DNA of 64,000 nt from Bifidobacterium santillanense. GTDB taxonomy: Bacteria > Actinomycetota > Actinomycetes > Actinomycetales > Bifidobacteriaceae. Of this stretch, positions 35,508 through 43,421 are shown piece by piece. The stretch is from positions 17,150 to 81,149 of the forward strand of contig NZ_JAFEJS010000013.1 of NCBI RefSeq assembly GCF_018555385.1, given 5' to 3'. The position numbers and the translations under genes were made by a program. Below the pieces are notes generated by a model. It was not told the origin of the DNA. It saw only the letters and a list, made by a program, of their open reading frames with translations, and did not search any database. Position 1 is the first letter of the stretch; each line of letters starts with the position of its first letter.

Positions 35508-36989
35508 TCACGCGCCACGGCGGGCGAGGATCTCGGCGAGGTTGTTGCCCAGCGAATCGGAGGTGGCGGCGGGCACGGCGACCTTCGCCTGCTCCTCGGC
35601 CTCGTGGAAGGCCTCGACGTCGCTCATGCCGGCCTTCTGCACCGGACGGGATTCCTCCTCGGCGCGGGACGCCTCCTCCACGGCCTCGACGACGGACTCG
35701 TCGGCGACGTCCTCGGCGGTCTTGGCGGCGGACTCGGACGACTCGTCCTTGCCCGCGTGCGACGACGCCGGTTCGGTTTCGATCTTCGCCTCCTCGGCCA
35801 GCTCGCGTTCGCGCTGCGCGTCCACGGGCTCGGCCTTGGCGACCTGACGCATCGACTTGATCTCTCGGCTCTCCGGGGCCTTGGGCTCGTCGGCCTCGAC
35901 GTTGCGGGCCTCGCCCAGCGAGAAGGAGATGAGGTCCTGCGAGGTGGCCATGTCGTAGGCGTCGAGCGCGCGGGCGGGGTGCACCTCGGCGAGCTCGGTG
36001 GTGTGGTCGGACGCGGCGTCGACCGGGGCGGAGGCCTCCGCCTTCGGCTTCGTCTGCGCGACGACCGGGGCGCCGGTCGCGCCGGAGACGGCCTGCTGCG
36101 GGGCGACCATGACGGGCGCGCCCGTGGACTGGGGCTGGTTCTGGACCGGCGCCTGAGCCTGCGGCGCGACCGCCGCATCGGCGGATGCGGACTGCTGCGC
36201 GGTCTGCTGGGCCGCGGCGGCTGCAGCCTGACGTGCGGCCTCGGCGGCGGCCTGGGCACGCGCCTGGGCCTCGGCCTGCGCCTGCGCGGCGGCCAGACGG
36301 GCCTGCGCCTCGGCGATCTTGCGGGCGCGTTCGGCGAGCGCCTTCTTCTGTTCGAGTTGTGCCTGACGCAGCGCCCTGCGGATCTCGATGCCGGTCATCT
36401 CGTCGGTGGGGGCGTTGTCCTCACCCGCGGCACGCGCCGGCGCAGCACCCGGACGCTGCTCGACCTGCGCCTTCCTGGCCTTCATGCGCGCGGCGCGGGA
36501 CCGGCGTTCGCGGGCCTTCGCCTCGGCGACCTTGCGTTCCCACTCGCGGGCCTGACTTGCGGCGTGCGCGCCCAGCGCCAGCACGACGGCGGTCAGGGCG
36601 GCGGGGATCAATGCGTACAACGTGCTGAAATGCAGCGTGACGGCGAGCACCAGAACGACGACGGTGATCACCAGCAACGCCGCGACGATCATCTGGCGAC
36701 GGCGGACGGCAGCATGGCGCAGGCGCCGCACCTCGGATATACGTTCCGGGGTGAGCGTGTTCGCGCGCCTCTCACTCGGCTGCATCTGTACCCCTTTCGC
36801 AAAGGCCGTCTCGTCGCTGAAGCGGGTCCCGCTGTGCTCGTCGACCAGATGCAGCGACGTGGAATACCGGTCCTCCCGGTGTTCCTCGACGTGCCGCATG
36901 CTGTTGGATGTGCGAATGGGCAGCCAGACCACGACTCCTATGAGTACGATGATCAGCACGATGACGGTGCTTAACTGCTCGTAACCCAT
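35508..36989 (-). CDS. SepX/GlpR-type divisome membrane protein
   Basis: 493 residues. One N-terminal helix (LSTVIVLIIVLIGVVVWLPI), a short RYSTSLHLVD segment, RRRQMIVAALLVITVVVLVL as a second helix followed by a third, then a 350-residue cytoplasmic Ala/Glu/Gln-rich region with a coiled coil (about 205-265). The helix order and the R-[FY]-S-T-[AS]-x-x-L motif match the actinobacterial GlpR/SepX family; SepX supports FtsZ-ring stability in Streptomyces. The neighbouring GNAT and 5-FCL genes reproduce the mycobacterial Rv0992c-Rv0996 neighbourhood, supporting the call. The C-terminal half is variable. The start is the ATG at 36989, with TATTCT 8 nt upstream (leaderless). Confidence 0.72.
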   Translation of the reverse strand: MGYEQLSTVIVLIIVLIGVVVWLPIRTSNSMRHVEEHREDRYSTSLHLVDEHSGTRFSDETAFAKGVQMQPSERRANTLTPERISEVRRLRHAAVRRRQMIVAALLVITVVVLVLAVTLHFSTLYALIPAALTAVVLALGAHAASQAREWERKVAEAKARERRSRAARMKARKAQVEQRPGAAPARAAGEDNAPTDEMTGIEIRRALRQAQLEQKKALAERARKIAEAQARLAAAQAQAEAQARAQAAAEAARQAAAAAAQQTAQQSASADAAVAPQAQAPVQNQPQSTGAPVMVAPQQAVSGATGAPVVAQTKPKAEASAPVDAASDHTTELAEVHPARALDAYDMATSQDLISFSLGEARNVEADEPKAPESREIKSMRQVAKAEPVDAQRERELAEEAKIETEPASSHAGKDESSESAAKTAEDVADESVVEAVEEASRAEEESRPVQKAGMSDVEAFHEAEEQAKVAVPAATSDSLGNNLAEILARRGA

Positions 36990-36997
36990 ATGCACAT

Positions 36998-37003
36998 AGA
37001 ATA
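36998..37003 (-). promoter_or_regulatory. -10 box of the SepX-like gene (leaderless)
   Basis: TATTCT on the reverse strand, 8 nt before the ATG at 36989. Confidence 0.5.
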
Positions 37004-37149
37004 GGAGACGGTCGTCACATTCACCGCATTGCCTCAGGGCGTGTCGAGACGCCTCGAGACCGCGGCGCGCATGGGATCGGCTTTTCTCCGGCGAGAGGGC
37101 TCACACCATCGAATTCTCACCAAATCCACCCAAGATGTCCGCTATGTGA

Positions 37150-37824
37150 CTACCGTGCGACATCGAGCCGGGACCGGGCGATCAGGCGCGCGGTGAATCC
37201 CTCGCCCAGATCCTCCGCCAGCAGACAGAACGTCTCGTGCGAGCGCCATTGCCCGGCGACGTACATGTAGTTCGGACGCAGCCCCTCGTACCGGGCGCCG
37301 ACCTTGCGCACGACTGCGAGGGAGCGGGCGTTGTCCGGCAGGATCGCGATCTCCAGACGGTGCAGCCGGGGCCCGGTGGGGTCGGCGAGCGCCCAGTCGG
37401 CGATCATGGCGAGCGCGGTGGGCGCGATGCCCCGGCCGGCGTGGTCGTGCGCAACCCAGTACCCGACGACACCGGTGCGCATCGCGCCGTAGTTGATCGC
37501 GCCGAGCGAGATCTGGCCGACGATGCTCATGTGCTGCTCGATCAGGAAGATGACGCCCGTGCCGCGCTGCTCGTTGCGCCGCTGCCCGGCGAGCCACTGG
37601 TTGAAGGTGATGCCGGGGCCGTGCATCGGGTCGCCGGACTCCCATGGACGGAGCCATTCGTCGTTGCTCCACCGCACGGCGTTCCAGGCGTCCTCGTCGT
37701 CCGGCTCCATCGTGCGCAGCGTGATCGGCACGGCGCCGACCGGCGCGGTGAGGATGATCGGCACGTGGATGGCGTTCGGGTCCGCCGGGGCGAAGACGTC
37801 GCGGAGCGTTTGGAAAACTGACAC
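37150..37824 (-). CDS. GNAT acetyltransferase, RimJ-like
   Basis: 224 residues with the GNAT fold: VPITLRTMEPDDEDAWNAVR, WLRPWESGDP, IVGQISLGAINYGAMRTGVV GYWVAHDHAGRGIAPTALAM (acetyl-CoA site with an R-G-x-A loop), and LEIAILPDNARSLAVVRKVG ARYEGLRPNYM. The W-L-x-P-W-E-x-x-x-P motif is that of RimJ-type N-terminal acetyltransferases. Target unknown. The start is the GTG at 37824 (VSVFQTLRDVF); CACAAT ends 6 nt upstream. Confidence 0.88.
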   Translation of the reverse strand: MSVFQTLRDVFAPADPNAIHVPIILTAPVGAVPITLRTMEPDDEDAWNAVRWSNDEWLRPWESGDPMHGPGITFNQWLAGQRRNEQRGTGVIFLIEQHMSIVGQISLGAINYGAMRTGVVGYWVAHDHAGRGIAPTALAMIADWALADPTGPRLHRLEIAILPDNARSLAVVRKVGARYEGLRPNYMYVAGQWRSHETFCLLAEDLGEGFTARLIARSRLDVAR

Positions 37825-37830
37825 GCGTCC

Positions 37831-37836
37831 ATTGTG
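37831..37836 (-). promoter_or_regulatory. -10 box of the GNAT gene (leaderless)
   Basis: CACAAT on the reverse strand, 6 nt before the GTG at 37824; it lies back-to-back with the 5-FCL promoter. Confidence 0.45.
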
Positions 37837-37882
37837 CCACCGTCGGCGCGGACGTGCGGGGCGTTGCTTAACGCGGGACGCG

Positions 37883-37888
37883 TATGCT
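37883..37888 (+). promoter_or_regulatory. -10 box of the 5-FCL gene (leaderless)
   Basis: TATGCT, 7 nt before the ATG at 37896. Confidence 0.5.
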
Positions 37889-37895
37889 GTGCGGC

Positions 37896-38516
37896 ATGAT
37901 CGAAGAGACGACGACACCGACGAAACGGACGCTGCGCCACGAGGCGATCTCGCGGCGCAAGCAGGTCGACCCCGCCGAGCGCGCGCGGGCCGGGGCGAGG
38001 CTCGCCGGGCTGATGGACGGTCTGCCGCTGCCGGACGCGCGCGCGACGGTGGCCGCGTACGTGTCGATGGGGTCGGAGATCGAGACCCGGCCGCTGCTGG
38101 ACGCGCTGCTCGCGGCCGGCTACCGCGTGCTCGTGCCGAGGCTCGGCGCGGGGCTCGACGTGGGGTGGGGCGAGCTCGACGCCACCGGACTGCTCAGGGA
38201 CATGGACGATCCCGGCTCCCCCACGCACCATCGCCCCGACGAGCCGGAGGGCGAGACGCTGCCTCCCGAATCGCTCGCCCAGGCCGCGCTGATCCTGGTC
38301 CCGGCGCTGGCCGTGGACCGTTCCGGCACGCGGCTCGGCCGGGGAGGCGGCTGGTACGACCGCGCGCTCGCGCACCGCTCCCCCGCCTGCCCGGTGCTCG
38401 CGGTGTGCTGGGACTGGGAGGTGCTCGGCGCGGACGAGGATCCGTTGCCGCGCGAGACGCACGACCTGCCGGTCGACGGCGCGCTCACGCCGGGCGGGAT
38501 CGTCCTCTTCGGCTGA
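37896..38516 (+). CDS. 5-formyltetrahydrofolate cyclo-ligase
   Basis: 206 residues: KRTLRHEAISRRKQVDPAER, YVSMGSEIETRPLLDALLAA GYRVLVPRL, ILVPALAVDRSGTRLGRGGG WYDRAL (the ATP/folate site) and DLPVDGALTPGGI. It converts 5-formyl-THF to 5,10-methenyl-THF with ATP, recycling an inhibitory folate. The start is the ATG at 37896 (MIEETTTPTKR), set by the -10 box. Divergent from GNAT, followed by FmdB and the SAF gene. Confidence 0.95.
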   Translation: MIEETTTPTKRTLRHEAISRRKQVDPAERARAGARLAGLMDGLPLPDARATVAAYVSMGSEIETRPLLDALLAAGYRVLVPRLGAGLDVGWGELDATGLLRDMDDPGSPTHHRPDEPEGETLPPESLAQAALILVPALAVDRSGTRLGRGGGWYDRALAHRSPACPVLAVCWDWEVLGADEDPLPRETHDLPVDGALTPGGIVLFG

Positions 38517-38659
38517 CCGGCCGCGGGACCGGCCGCTTCACACCCCGTGAAACCGCGGCCCCCGCGTGTCGGGCCGGCGATTAGGATATGTACGGTCGCG
38601 CGTTCGTACGAGAACGCTGCATGTCACGTATGTCATCAGGTTTCATCAGGAGGATCACG

Positions 38660-38845
38660 TTGCCTACCTATCATTACCGCTGCAAGAACTGCGGATACGA
38701 TTTCACCGAGCACCAGTCGTTCGACGACGCCCCGATCACCGTGTGCCCCGAGTGCCACGAGGAGCAGGTGCGCAAGATCTTCTCCGCCGTGCCGATCGAG
38801 TTCAAGGGCAGCGGCTTCTACCGCACCGACTCCGGCAAGAAGTGA
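38660..38845 (+). CDS. FmdB-type zinc-ribbon protein
   Basis: 61 residues starting at a TTG (38660) read as MPTYHYRCKNCGYDFTEHQS, the FmdB/RRG family pattern, with CxxC pairs CKNC and CPEC and the C-terminal GSGFYRTDSGKK. AGGAGG lies 6 nt before the TTG, which decides the start over the upstream in-frame ATG at 38588. Regulatory role suspected in the family; the mycobacterial homologue beside 5-FCL has been linked to zinc-dependent chaperone activity. Confidence 0.9.
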   Translation: MPTYHYRCKNCGYDFTEHQSFDDAPITVCPECHEEQVRKIFSAVPIEFKGSGFYRTDSGKK

Positions 38846-38890
38846 GTTTGTGAAGATTCGCGAGGGCTTCGTCCACATCGTCCGGGCGGG

Positions 38891-38920
38891 TTGACTTCAG
38901 GTCGATCCGACCCGGACGAT
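38891..38920 (+). promoter_or_regulatory. Promoter of the SAF gene (leaderless)
   Basis: TTGACT (38891-38896), 18 nt, GACGAT (38915-38920), then 7 nt to the ATG at 38928. Confidence 0.5.
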
Positions 38921-38927
38921 GGCGTTT

Positions 38928-39593
38928 ATGACGAAGAACACCACCCCACCCTGGGCGCGGGTCATGCGCCCCACTCTGTCCGGACGGCGCATCCGCGCGC
39001 GTCTGGTGCGGCTTGCCGCGGCGCTCATCGCCGGGCTGGCCGTGTTCGTCACGTTGTCCTCGATCGGCGCGATGACCGCCACCACGTCGGTGGTGGTGGC
39101 GTCCCGCGACATCGCACGGGGCAGCGTCATCCGCCGCAGGGACGTGACGATGGTCGAGGTGCCCGCCTCGGCCGCCACCGAGACGGCCCTGACCGCAATC
39201 GACGACGTGGTCGGTTCGGTCGCCCAGATCGACATCGGCGAGCATCAGCCGATGTATCCGTCGCTGACGCGCGATGCGCCGGTCATCCCGCCGGGACGCA
39301 GCGCGCTCGAGCTGAAGGTGTCGAACGACGTGTCCGACCTGCTGCCCGGCGACGTCATCTCGCTGGTATCCGCGGTGGGCTGCGCGCCCGCCGAGACGGC
39401 CGAGCATCTGGGCGAGGTCGGCGGCGAGGAGAAGGAGGGGCTGTGCACGCTGACGAATCAGGCGCTGGTGATGGGCCGCCCCGCGACCTCGGATTCCGGC
39501 GTCGTGACGATCGAGGTCGCGGTGGAGCCGGACGCGGCGCTGCGCGTGATGAACTCCGCCGACGTGGGCGCGGTCGTCGCCGTGCAGCAGTAG
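38928..39593 (+). CDS. SAF-domain membrane-anchored protein (CpaB-like)
   Basis: 221 residues. A basic N-terminus, one helix (LAAALIAGLAVFVTLSSIGA), then an extracytoplasmic SAF domain (TTSVVVASRDIARGSVIRRR DVTMVEVP) and a second SAF/RcpC-like segment (LELKVSNDVSDLLPGDVISL). This is the fold of CpaB/RcpC, the periplasmic part of Flp pilus machines, but no tad genes are nearby, so a pilus role is only a possibility. The ATG at 38928 is preferred to that at 38919 because the latter lies in the -10 box. Convergent with the 66-aa gene. Confidence 0.8.
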   Translation: MTKNTTPPWARVMRPTLSGRRIRARLVRLAAALIAGLAVFVTLSSIGAMTATTSVVVASRDIARGSVIRRRDVTMVEVPASAATETALTAIDDVVGSVAQIDIGEHQPMYPSLTRDAPVIPPGRSALELKVSNDVSDLLPGDVISLVSAVGCAPAETAEHLGEVGGEEKEGLCTLTNQALVMGRPATSDSGVVTIEVAVEPDAALRVMNSADVGAVVAVQQ

Positions 39594-39614
39594 CGCCGCT
39601 CCCCCGCTTCTCTA

Positions 39615-39815
39615 TTACTCCTTCTCGCTGAACACCGCCCAGTGCGGCGGCAGCTCGTTCAGGATGCGCTTGTCGTCGTCGGCCGCCCGCTGCCGGTCGG
39701 TCATCATGTCCGACGGCTCGAGCTTGACGCCGTCGGCGTCGAATCGTTCGGTGCCCTGCCGCACGACGCGCTTGTGCTTGCGCGGCGTGCGGCGCTGCGC
39801 GGAGTACTCGCCCAT
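39615..39815 (-). CDS. 66-residue basic protein coupled to the pseudo-helicase gene
   Basis: MGEYSAQRRTPRKHKRVVRQ, then an acidic/polar middle and a tail LPPHWAVFSEKE. The N-terminus is strongly basic, suggesting nucleic-acid binding. Its ATG overlaps the stop of the upstream 1199-codon gene (TGATG), indicating translational coupling and a linked function. I do not recognise a family. The long frame open in this phase far upstream is a shadow of the larger gene; only the last 67 codons are real. Confidence 0.75.
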   Translation of the reverse strand: MGEYSAQRRTPRKHKRVVRQGTERFDADGVKLEPSDMMTDRQRAADDDKRILNELPPHWAVFSEKE

Positions 39816-42800
39816 CACTTGATCTCCCGGTAGATCTCGCCCAGCTTGGCGACGATGCGGTCGACTTCCTTCTCCGGATTGACGAACGCGCCGACGCTCC
39901 ACACGGTCGCGACCGACCAGCCGAGGGTCATCAGGTCCGCCGCAAGCATGCGGTGGCGCTCCCTCGTGGACTGGATGGACATGTACCCGGCGTCGTCGGT
40001 GAGGACCGCAAGCGCGAACGGCTTGTCCTTGAGGCCCACGACCATCGGGATCTTCAGTCCCTTGTCGAAGCCGTAGTCGATGGCGACCTTGAGCCCGCGC
40101 GAGCGGATGCGGTCGGCCAGATCGTTGAACAGGGTGTTGTTGCCGGAGGCGGTCTCCGCGGGACGCACGGTGTCGTCGTTGAGCTGCTCGGCCCACCTGA
40201 GCATGGTCTTGAGCAGCTGCGGTCCGGCCGAGTGGATGCGCTCGTCGAGCATCTCGTCGGAGGAGAACGAGGAGACGATGTCGAGGTTGCGGTCGGCGAG
40301 GGCGAGGGCGTCGAGCAGGAGGTTGCGCCCGCCCGGCTCCTCGATGGCGCCGAACTGCTGCAGCAGCTTGCCGTACGCGGTCTTCGCGTAGCACATCGAG
40401 AAGATCACGTCGGTGGCCTGGGCGCCGGCGACCTCGCGGATGCTCACGATGCGCACATGGCGCAGGAAGCTGCCCATCGACTTGTCCCTGCCGGCCAGCG
40501 CCTTGAGCTCGGCGCCGAGTCGGACGCGGAATCCGTCGGTCATCGTCACGACGGTGAGCATGTACCCGGCCGGGACGATCGTGAAGCTGGAGGCGCGTTC
40601 GGTGATCAGGCGCACGACCTCGTCGATCTCCGTCTGGCTGGACTCGACCAGGCCGCTGGCGAAGACCGGCGTGCCGCTGGCCTCGATCTTGTGGTAGGCG
40701 ACGCGGCCGACCGATCCCTCGGTGGTGACGTCGTAGCGCACGGCGCCGTACCCCTCGGTCTCGAGGAACGCGGTGAGTCTCGGCGCGCGGCGGACCGGAT
40801 GCGACTTGACCTCGACGCCCGGCAGCATGTCGATGAGCTGTTTGAGGCTCGGGCAGGTGACGGTGCCGCGGTGCGCGATCACGACGACCTGCTTGACGCG
40901 CACGAGTACGCTGAGCAGCTGGATCGCCGGGATGTGCGCGCAGGCGTCGACGATCGCGACGTCGGCGAGCTCGTGCGGCTGCGTGAGCGAGGCGAGCGTG
41001 TCCGGCGTGGCCATGAGGATCGGCTTGGCGGCCGCCAGGATCGCCGGATGGTCGCGGCGGATGTGGTCGAGCGTGACGTGGCCGCGGCCGGCGAGCTGCG
41101 TGTGCAGCAGGTTCGCCTCCTGCGTGCGCGCGAACAGCATGTCGCACAGCCTGCGCATCGACTCCTGGGCGACCATCGGGCCGACGGAGCGCACGTGCTC
41201 CACGTCCACCTGCTCGAAGCGCTCGGTGGCGTTGGCCAGCACGGAACCGTCCTGGTTCGAGATGATCGGCGAGGAGCGCACGATGTCCTCGAACACCGTG
41301 GTCCACCACGCCAGCTTGAGCTCGTCGCCGACGACGTTGCCCGGCACGTGGCGGTTGGTGAAGTCGGCGACCAGATCGTTGAGGCCCGCGGCCTGGAACT
41401 CGTTCTCGAGGCGGCAGCGCTCGGGCAGCGAGTCGAGGGCCTTGCGGTCGTCGAGCAGGGCCTTGAGGCGCTGTTCGACGTCGTTGAAGTCGCGCGTCTC
41501 CAGCTCGCCGCCGAGCGGCGTGGTGCTCAGCACGGCGTCGAGCGCGACCATGTCCTGCGACATGGTCTCCTGCGCGGCGATCATCTGGTCGAGCTTGGGC
41601 GGCAGCACCGGCCATCCGCCGTGCGGCACCAGCGAATGCCACTGCTCGGCCTGCTTCTTGACGACGACGAGCGCGGCGTGCATGTCCTCGACCTGGGCGC
41701 CGACGCGCAGCAGGGACTTGGCCTCGCGTGCGTGGCGGCGACGCTCCCAGAAGCCCATCGTCGTGCCTTCGGCCTTGCGGTCGGTCTTCGACTTGGTGGC
41801 CTCGATCATCGAGTCGACGTCGCGTTCGAAGATCTCCGGCTGGAACACGTCGAGCACGCGGCGCAGGTTCTTCAGGACGATGATCTGGCGGGCCCAGTCG
41901 CGCGCGGTGGCGGGCACCGGGAAACCGCAGGTCTGCACGGTGGAGGCGACGTGCTCACGCACGGCCGGCAGCACCTTCTGCAGCAGGTCCATGACGCGCT
42001 GGTAGGTGGTCACGGCGTCCTTCTCGCTGGTGATCGACGCCTTGTACCATGCGGTGTCGTTCGGGCCGATCGTGTACTCGCCGACCTCGCCGGCGCGTTC
42101 GAGCTTGCGGGTCCATTCGTCCAGATGGCCGCCGATCTGGCGCGCGGACGCCTCGGTCAGGCGCACGCGCGTGGCCGGATGCGTCGGGGCGATGGAGATC
42201 GCGGCGAGGTTCTGGATGGTCTGGTAGGCGGAGACGCCCCACTTGTCGCTCACGCCGTGCAGATCGCCCAGATAGCGGGTCAGACGGGAGCGCACGCCGA
42301 CCAGTTCGTCGGCCAGCTGATCGAAGTGCTGGGTGGCGACGCCCTCCTGGAAGCCGACGGCGGTGATGAGCTGGCGGTCGATGTCCGCGTTCGCGTTCTC
42401 GTCGGCGATGTCGAGCAGCATGCCCTGCATCTCGTTGGCGCGGATCACCTGCGTGAAGCGGCGCTTCTGTTCGGCCACGCCCGGCACGTACAGCACGGAG
42501 CGGCCGTTCATCACGCATCGGGAGGCGATGGCCGCTGCCTGCTCGGCGGTGTCGCGGCCGAGCGCGCCGTCCACGCTGACCGAATGCCCGGAGGCGGCCA
42601 GCTGCGCGGCGTAGCGCACGGTGTTGTCGACGTCGCCGACCTCGTATTCGGTGTGCGGATCGGCGTCGAACGGGCTGTAGTCCGGGATCGAGGCGTTGCG
42701 CAGCGAGTTCGCGGCGTCCTCGTCGCCGGCGATCGCGTCGAGCAGCGTGTTGCCGCTGGGGCCGTCGCCGAGCTCGTCGATGATGTGCTGGGTCTCGGTG

Positions 42801-43414
42801 AGGATCTGCGCGGCGGGCTCCATGAAGCAGCCGAGGATGATGTGGCGTTCGATGGAGAAGTCGGCGATGCGCGCCTTGATCTGGTTGGTGATCGCGGCGA
42901 AGACGGCGGACGTCTCGGGCGTGCCGGAGGCGTAGTGGGAGCCGTCGAACAGGTAGTTCTCGTCCAGATCGACGCCGATCGAGTGCATGACGGAGACGAA
43001 CGAGGCGTTGAGCGCGACGTTGCCGGTGAAGGTGATCGACGAATGGCCGGGGGTGGCGTCGGCCTCGGCGGAGACCGGGTAGAGCAGCACGGGCAGGGCG
43101 TTGCCCTTCCACGTGGCCACGCCCACGACGAGCGAGAGCTCGGCGACGCCGGACACGCGCTTCTTGGCGCTGCGGTCGTCGAGCACGCGGCCGAGGCGAC
43201 GTTCGGCGGCGCGCAGCATGCCGTTGTCGCGGAAGAGCGATTCGAGCGTGACGTGCCCGGAGGCGAACAACTGCGCGATGCCGGAGGGATGCGCGTGGGT
43301 CAGATCGAGCTGCGCCGCGAGCTGGTTGATGTTCTCCAGCGGCGACGGCACCAGGGAGGCACGGTATCTGTCGTGCCATTCCTGCAGACGGTCAAGCGTC
43401 AGTTGCGTGCTCAT
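39815..43414 (-). CDS. Degenerate SF1 helicase with C-terminal Vsr/MTES_1575-like nuclease fold
   Basis: 1199 residues. Its order matches large DUF4011-type helicases that end in an REase domain, but every ATPase motif is degraded: VDGALGRDTAEQ (about 281-292) replaces the Walker A GPPGTGKS; VAIVDACAHI (about 820) replaces DEAS; REVAGAQATDVIFSMCYAKT (about 990) replaces VQGDERDVI; NLLLDALALADRNLDIVSSF (about 1040) replaces RLNVAITRA. A coiled-coil insert spans about 540-680. The last 100 residues (ALAVLTDDAGYMSIQSTRER, LMTLGWSVATVWSVGAFVNP) follow the Vsr-like domain with altered DG and RD motifs. The intact frame argues for selection. Presumed scaffold or DNA-binding pseudoenzyme acting with the FHA protein 7 nt upstream. 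Confidence 0.72.
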   Translation of the reverse strand: MSTQLTLDRLQEWHDRYRASLVPSPLENINQLAAQLDLTHAHPSGIAQLFASGHVTLESLFRDNGMLRAAERRLGRVLDDRSAKKRVSGVAELSLVVGVATWKGNALPVLLYPVSAEADATPGHSSITFTGNVALNASFVSVMHSIGVDLDENYLFDGSHYASGTPETSAVFAAITNQIKARIADFSIERHIILGCFMEPAAQILTETQHIIDELGDGPSGNTLLDAIAGDEDAANSLRNASIPDYSPFDADPHTEYEVGDVDNTVRYAAQLAASGHSVSVDGALGRDTAEQAAAIASRCVMNGRSVLYVPGVAEQKRRFTQVIRANEMQGMLLDIADENANADIDRQLITAVGFQEGVATQHFDQLADELVGVRSRLTRYLGDLHGVSDKWGVSAYQTIQNLAAISIAPTHPATRVRLTEASARQIGGHLDEWTRKLERAGEVGEYTIGPNDTAWYKASITSEKDAVTTYQRVMDLLQKVLPAVREHVASTVQTCGFPVPATARDWARQIIVLKNLRRVLDVFQPEIFERDVDSMIEATKSKTDRKAEGTTMGFWERRRHAREAKSLLRVGAQVEDMHAALVVVKKQAEQWHSLVPHGGWPVLPPKLDQMIAAQETMSQDMVALDAVLSTTPLGGELETRDFNDVEQRLKALLDDRKALDSLPERCRLENEFQAAGLNDLVADFTNRHVPGNVVGDELKLAWWTTVFEDIVRSSPIISNQDGSVLANATERFEQVDVEHVRSVGPMVAQESMRRLCDMLFARTQEANLLHTQLAGRGHVTLDHIRRDHPAILAAAKPILMATPDTLASLTQPHELADVAIVDACAHIPAIQLLSVLVRVKQVVVIAHRGTVTCPSLKQLIDMLPGVEVKSHPVRRAPRLTAFLETEGYGAVRYDVTTEGSVGRVAYHKIEASGTPVFASGLVESSQTEIDEVVRLITERASSFTIVPAGYMLTVVTMTDGFRVRLGAELKALAGRDKSMGSFLRHVRIVSIREVAGAQATDVIFSMCYAKTAYGKLLQQFGAIEEPGGRNLLLDALALADRNLDIVSSFSSDEMLDERIHSAGPQLLKTMLRWAEQLNDDTVRPAETASGNNTLFNDLADRIRSRGLKVAIDYGFDKGLKIPMVVGLKDKPFALAVLTDDAGYMSIQSTRERHRMLAADLMTLGWSVATVWSVGAFVNPEKEVDRIVAKLGEIYREIK

Positions 43415-43421
43415 CGTGCAC

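Noticed and set aside
38588..38659. ATG start for FmdB at 38588
   Set aside because: It would add 24 unrelated residues; AGGAGG sits 6 nt before the TTG at 38660, where the family N-terminus begins.
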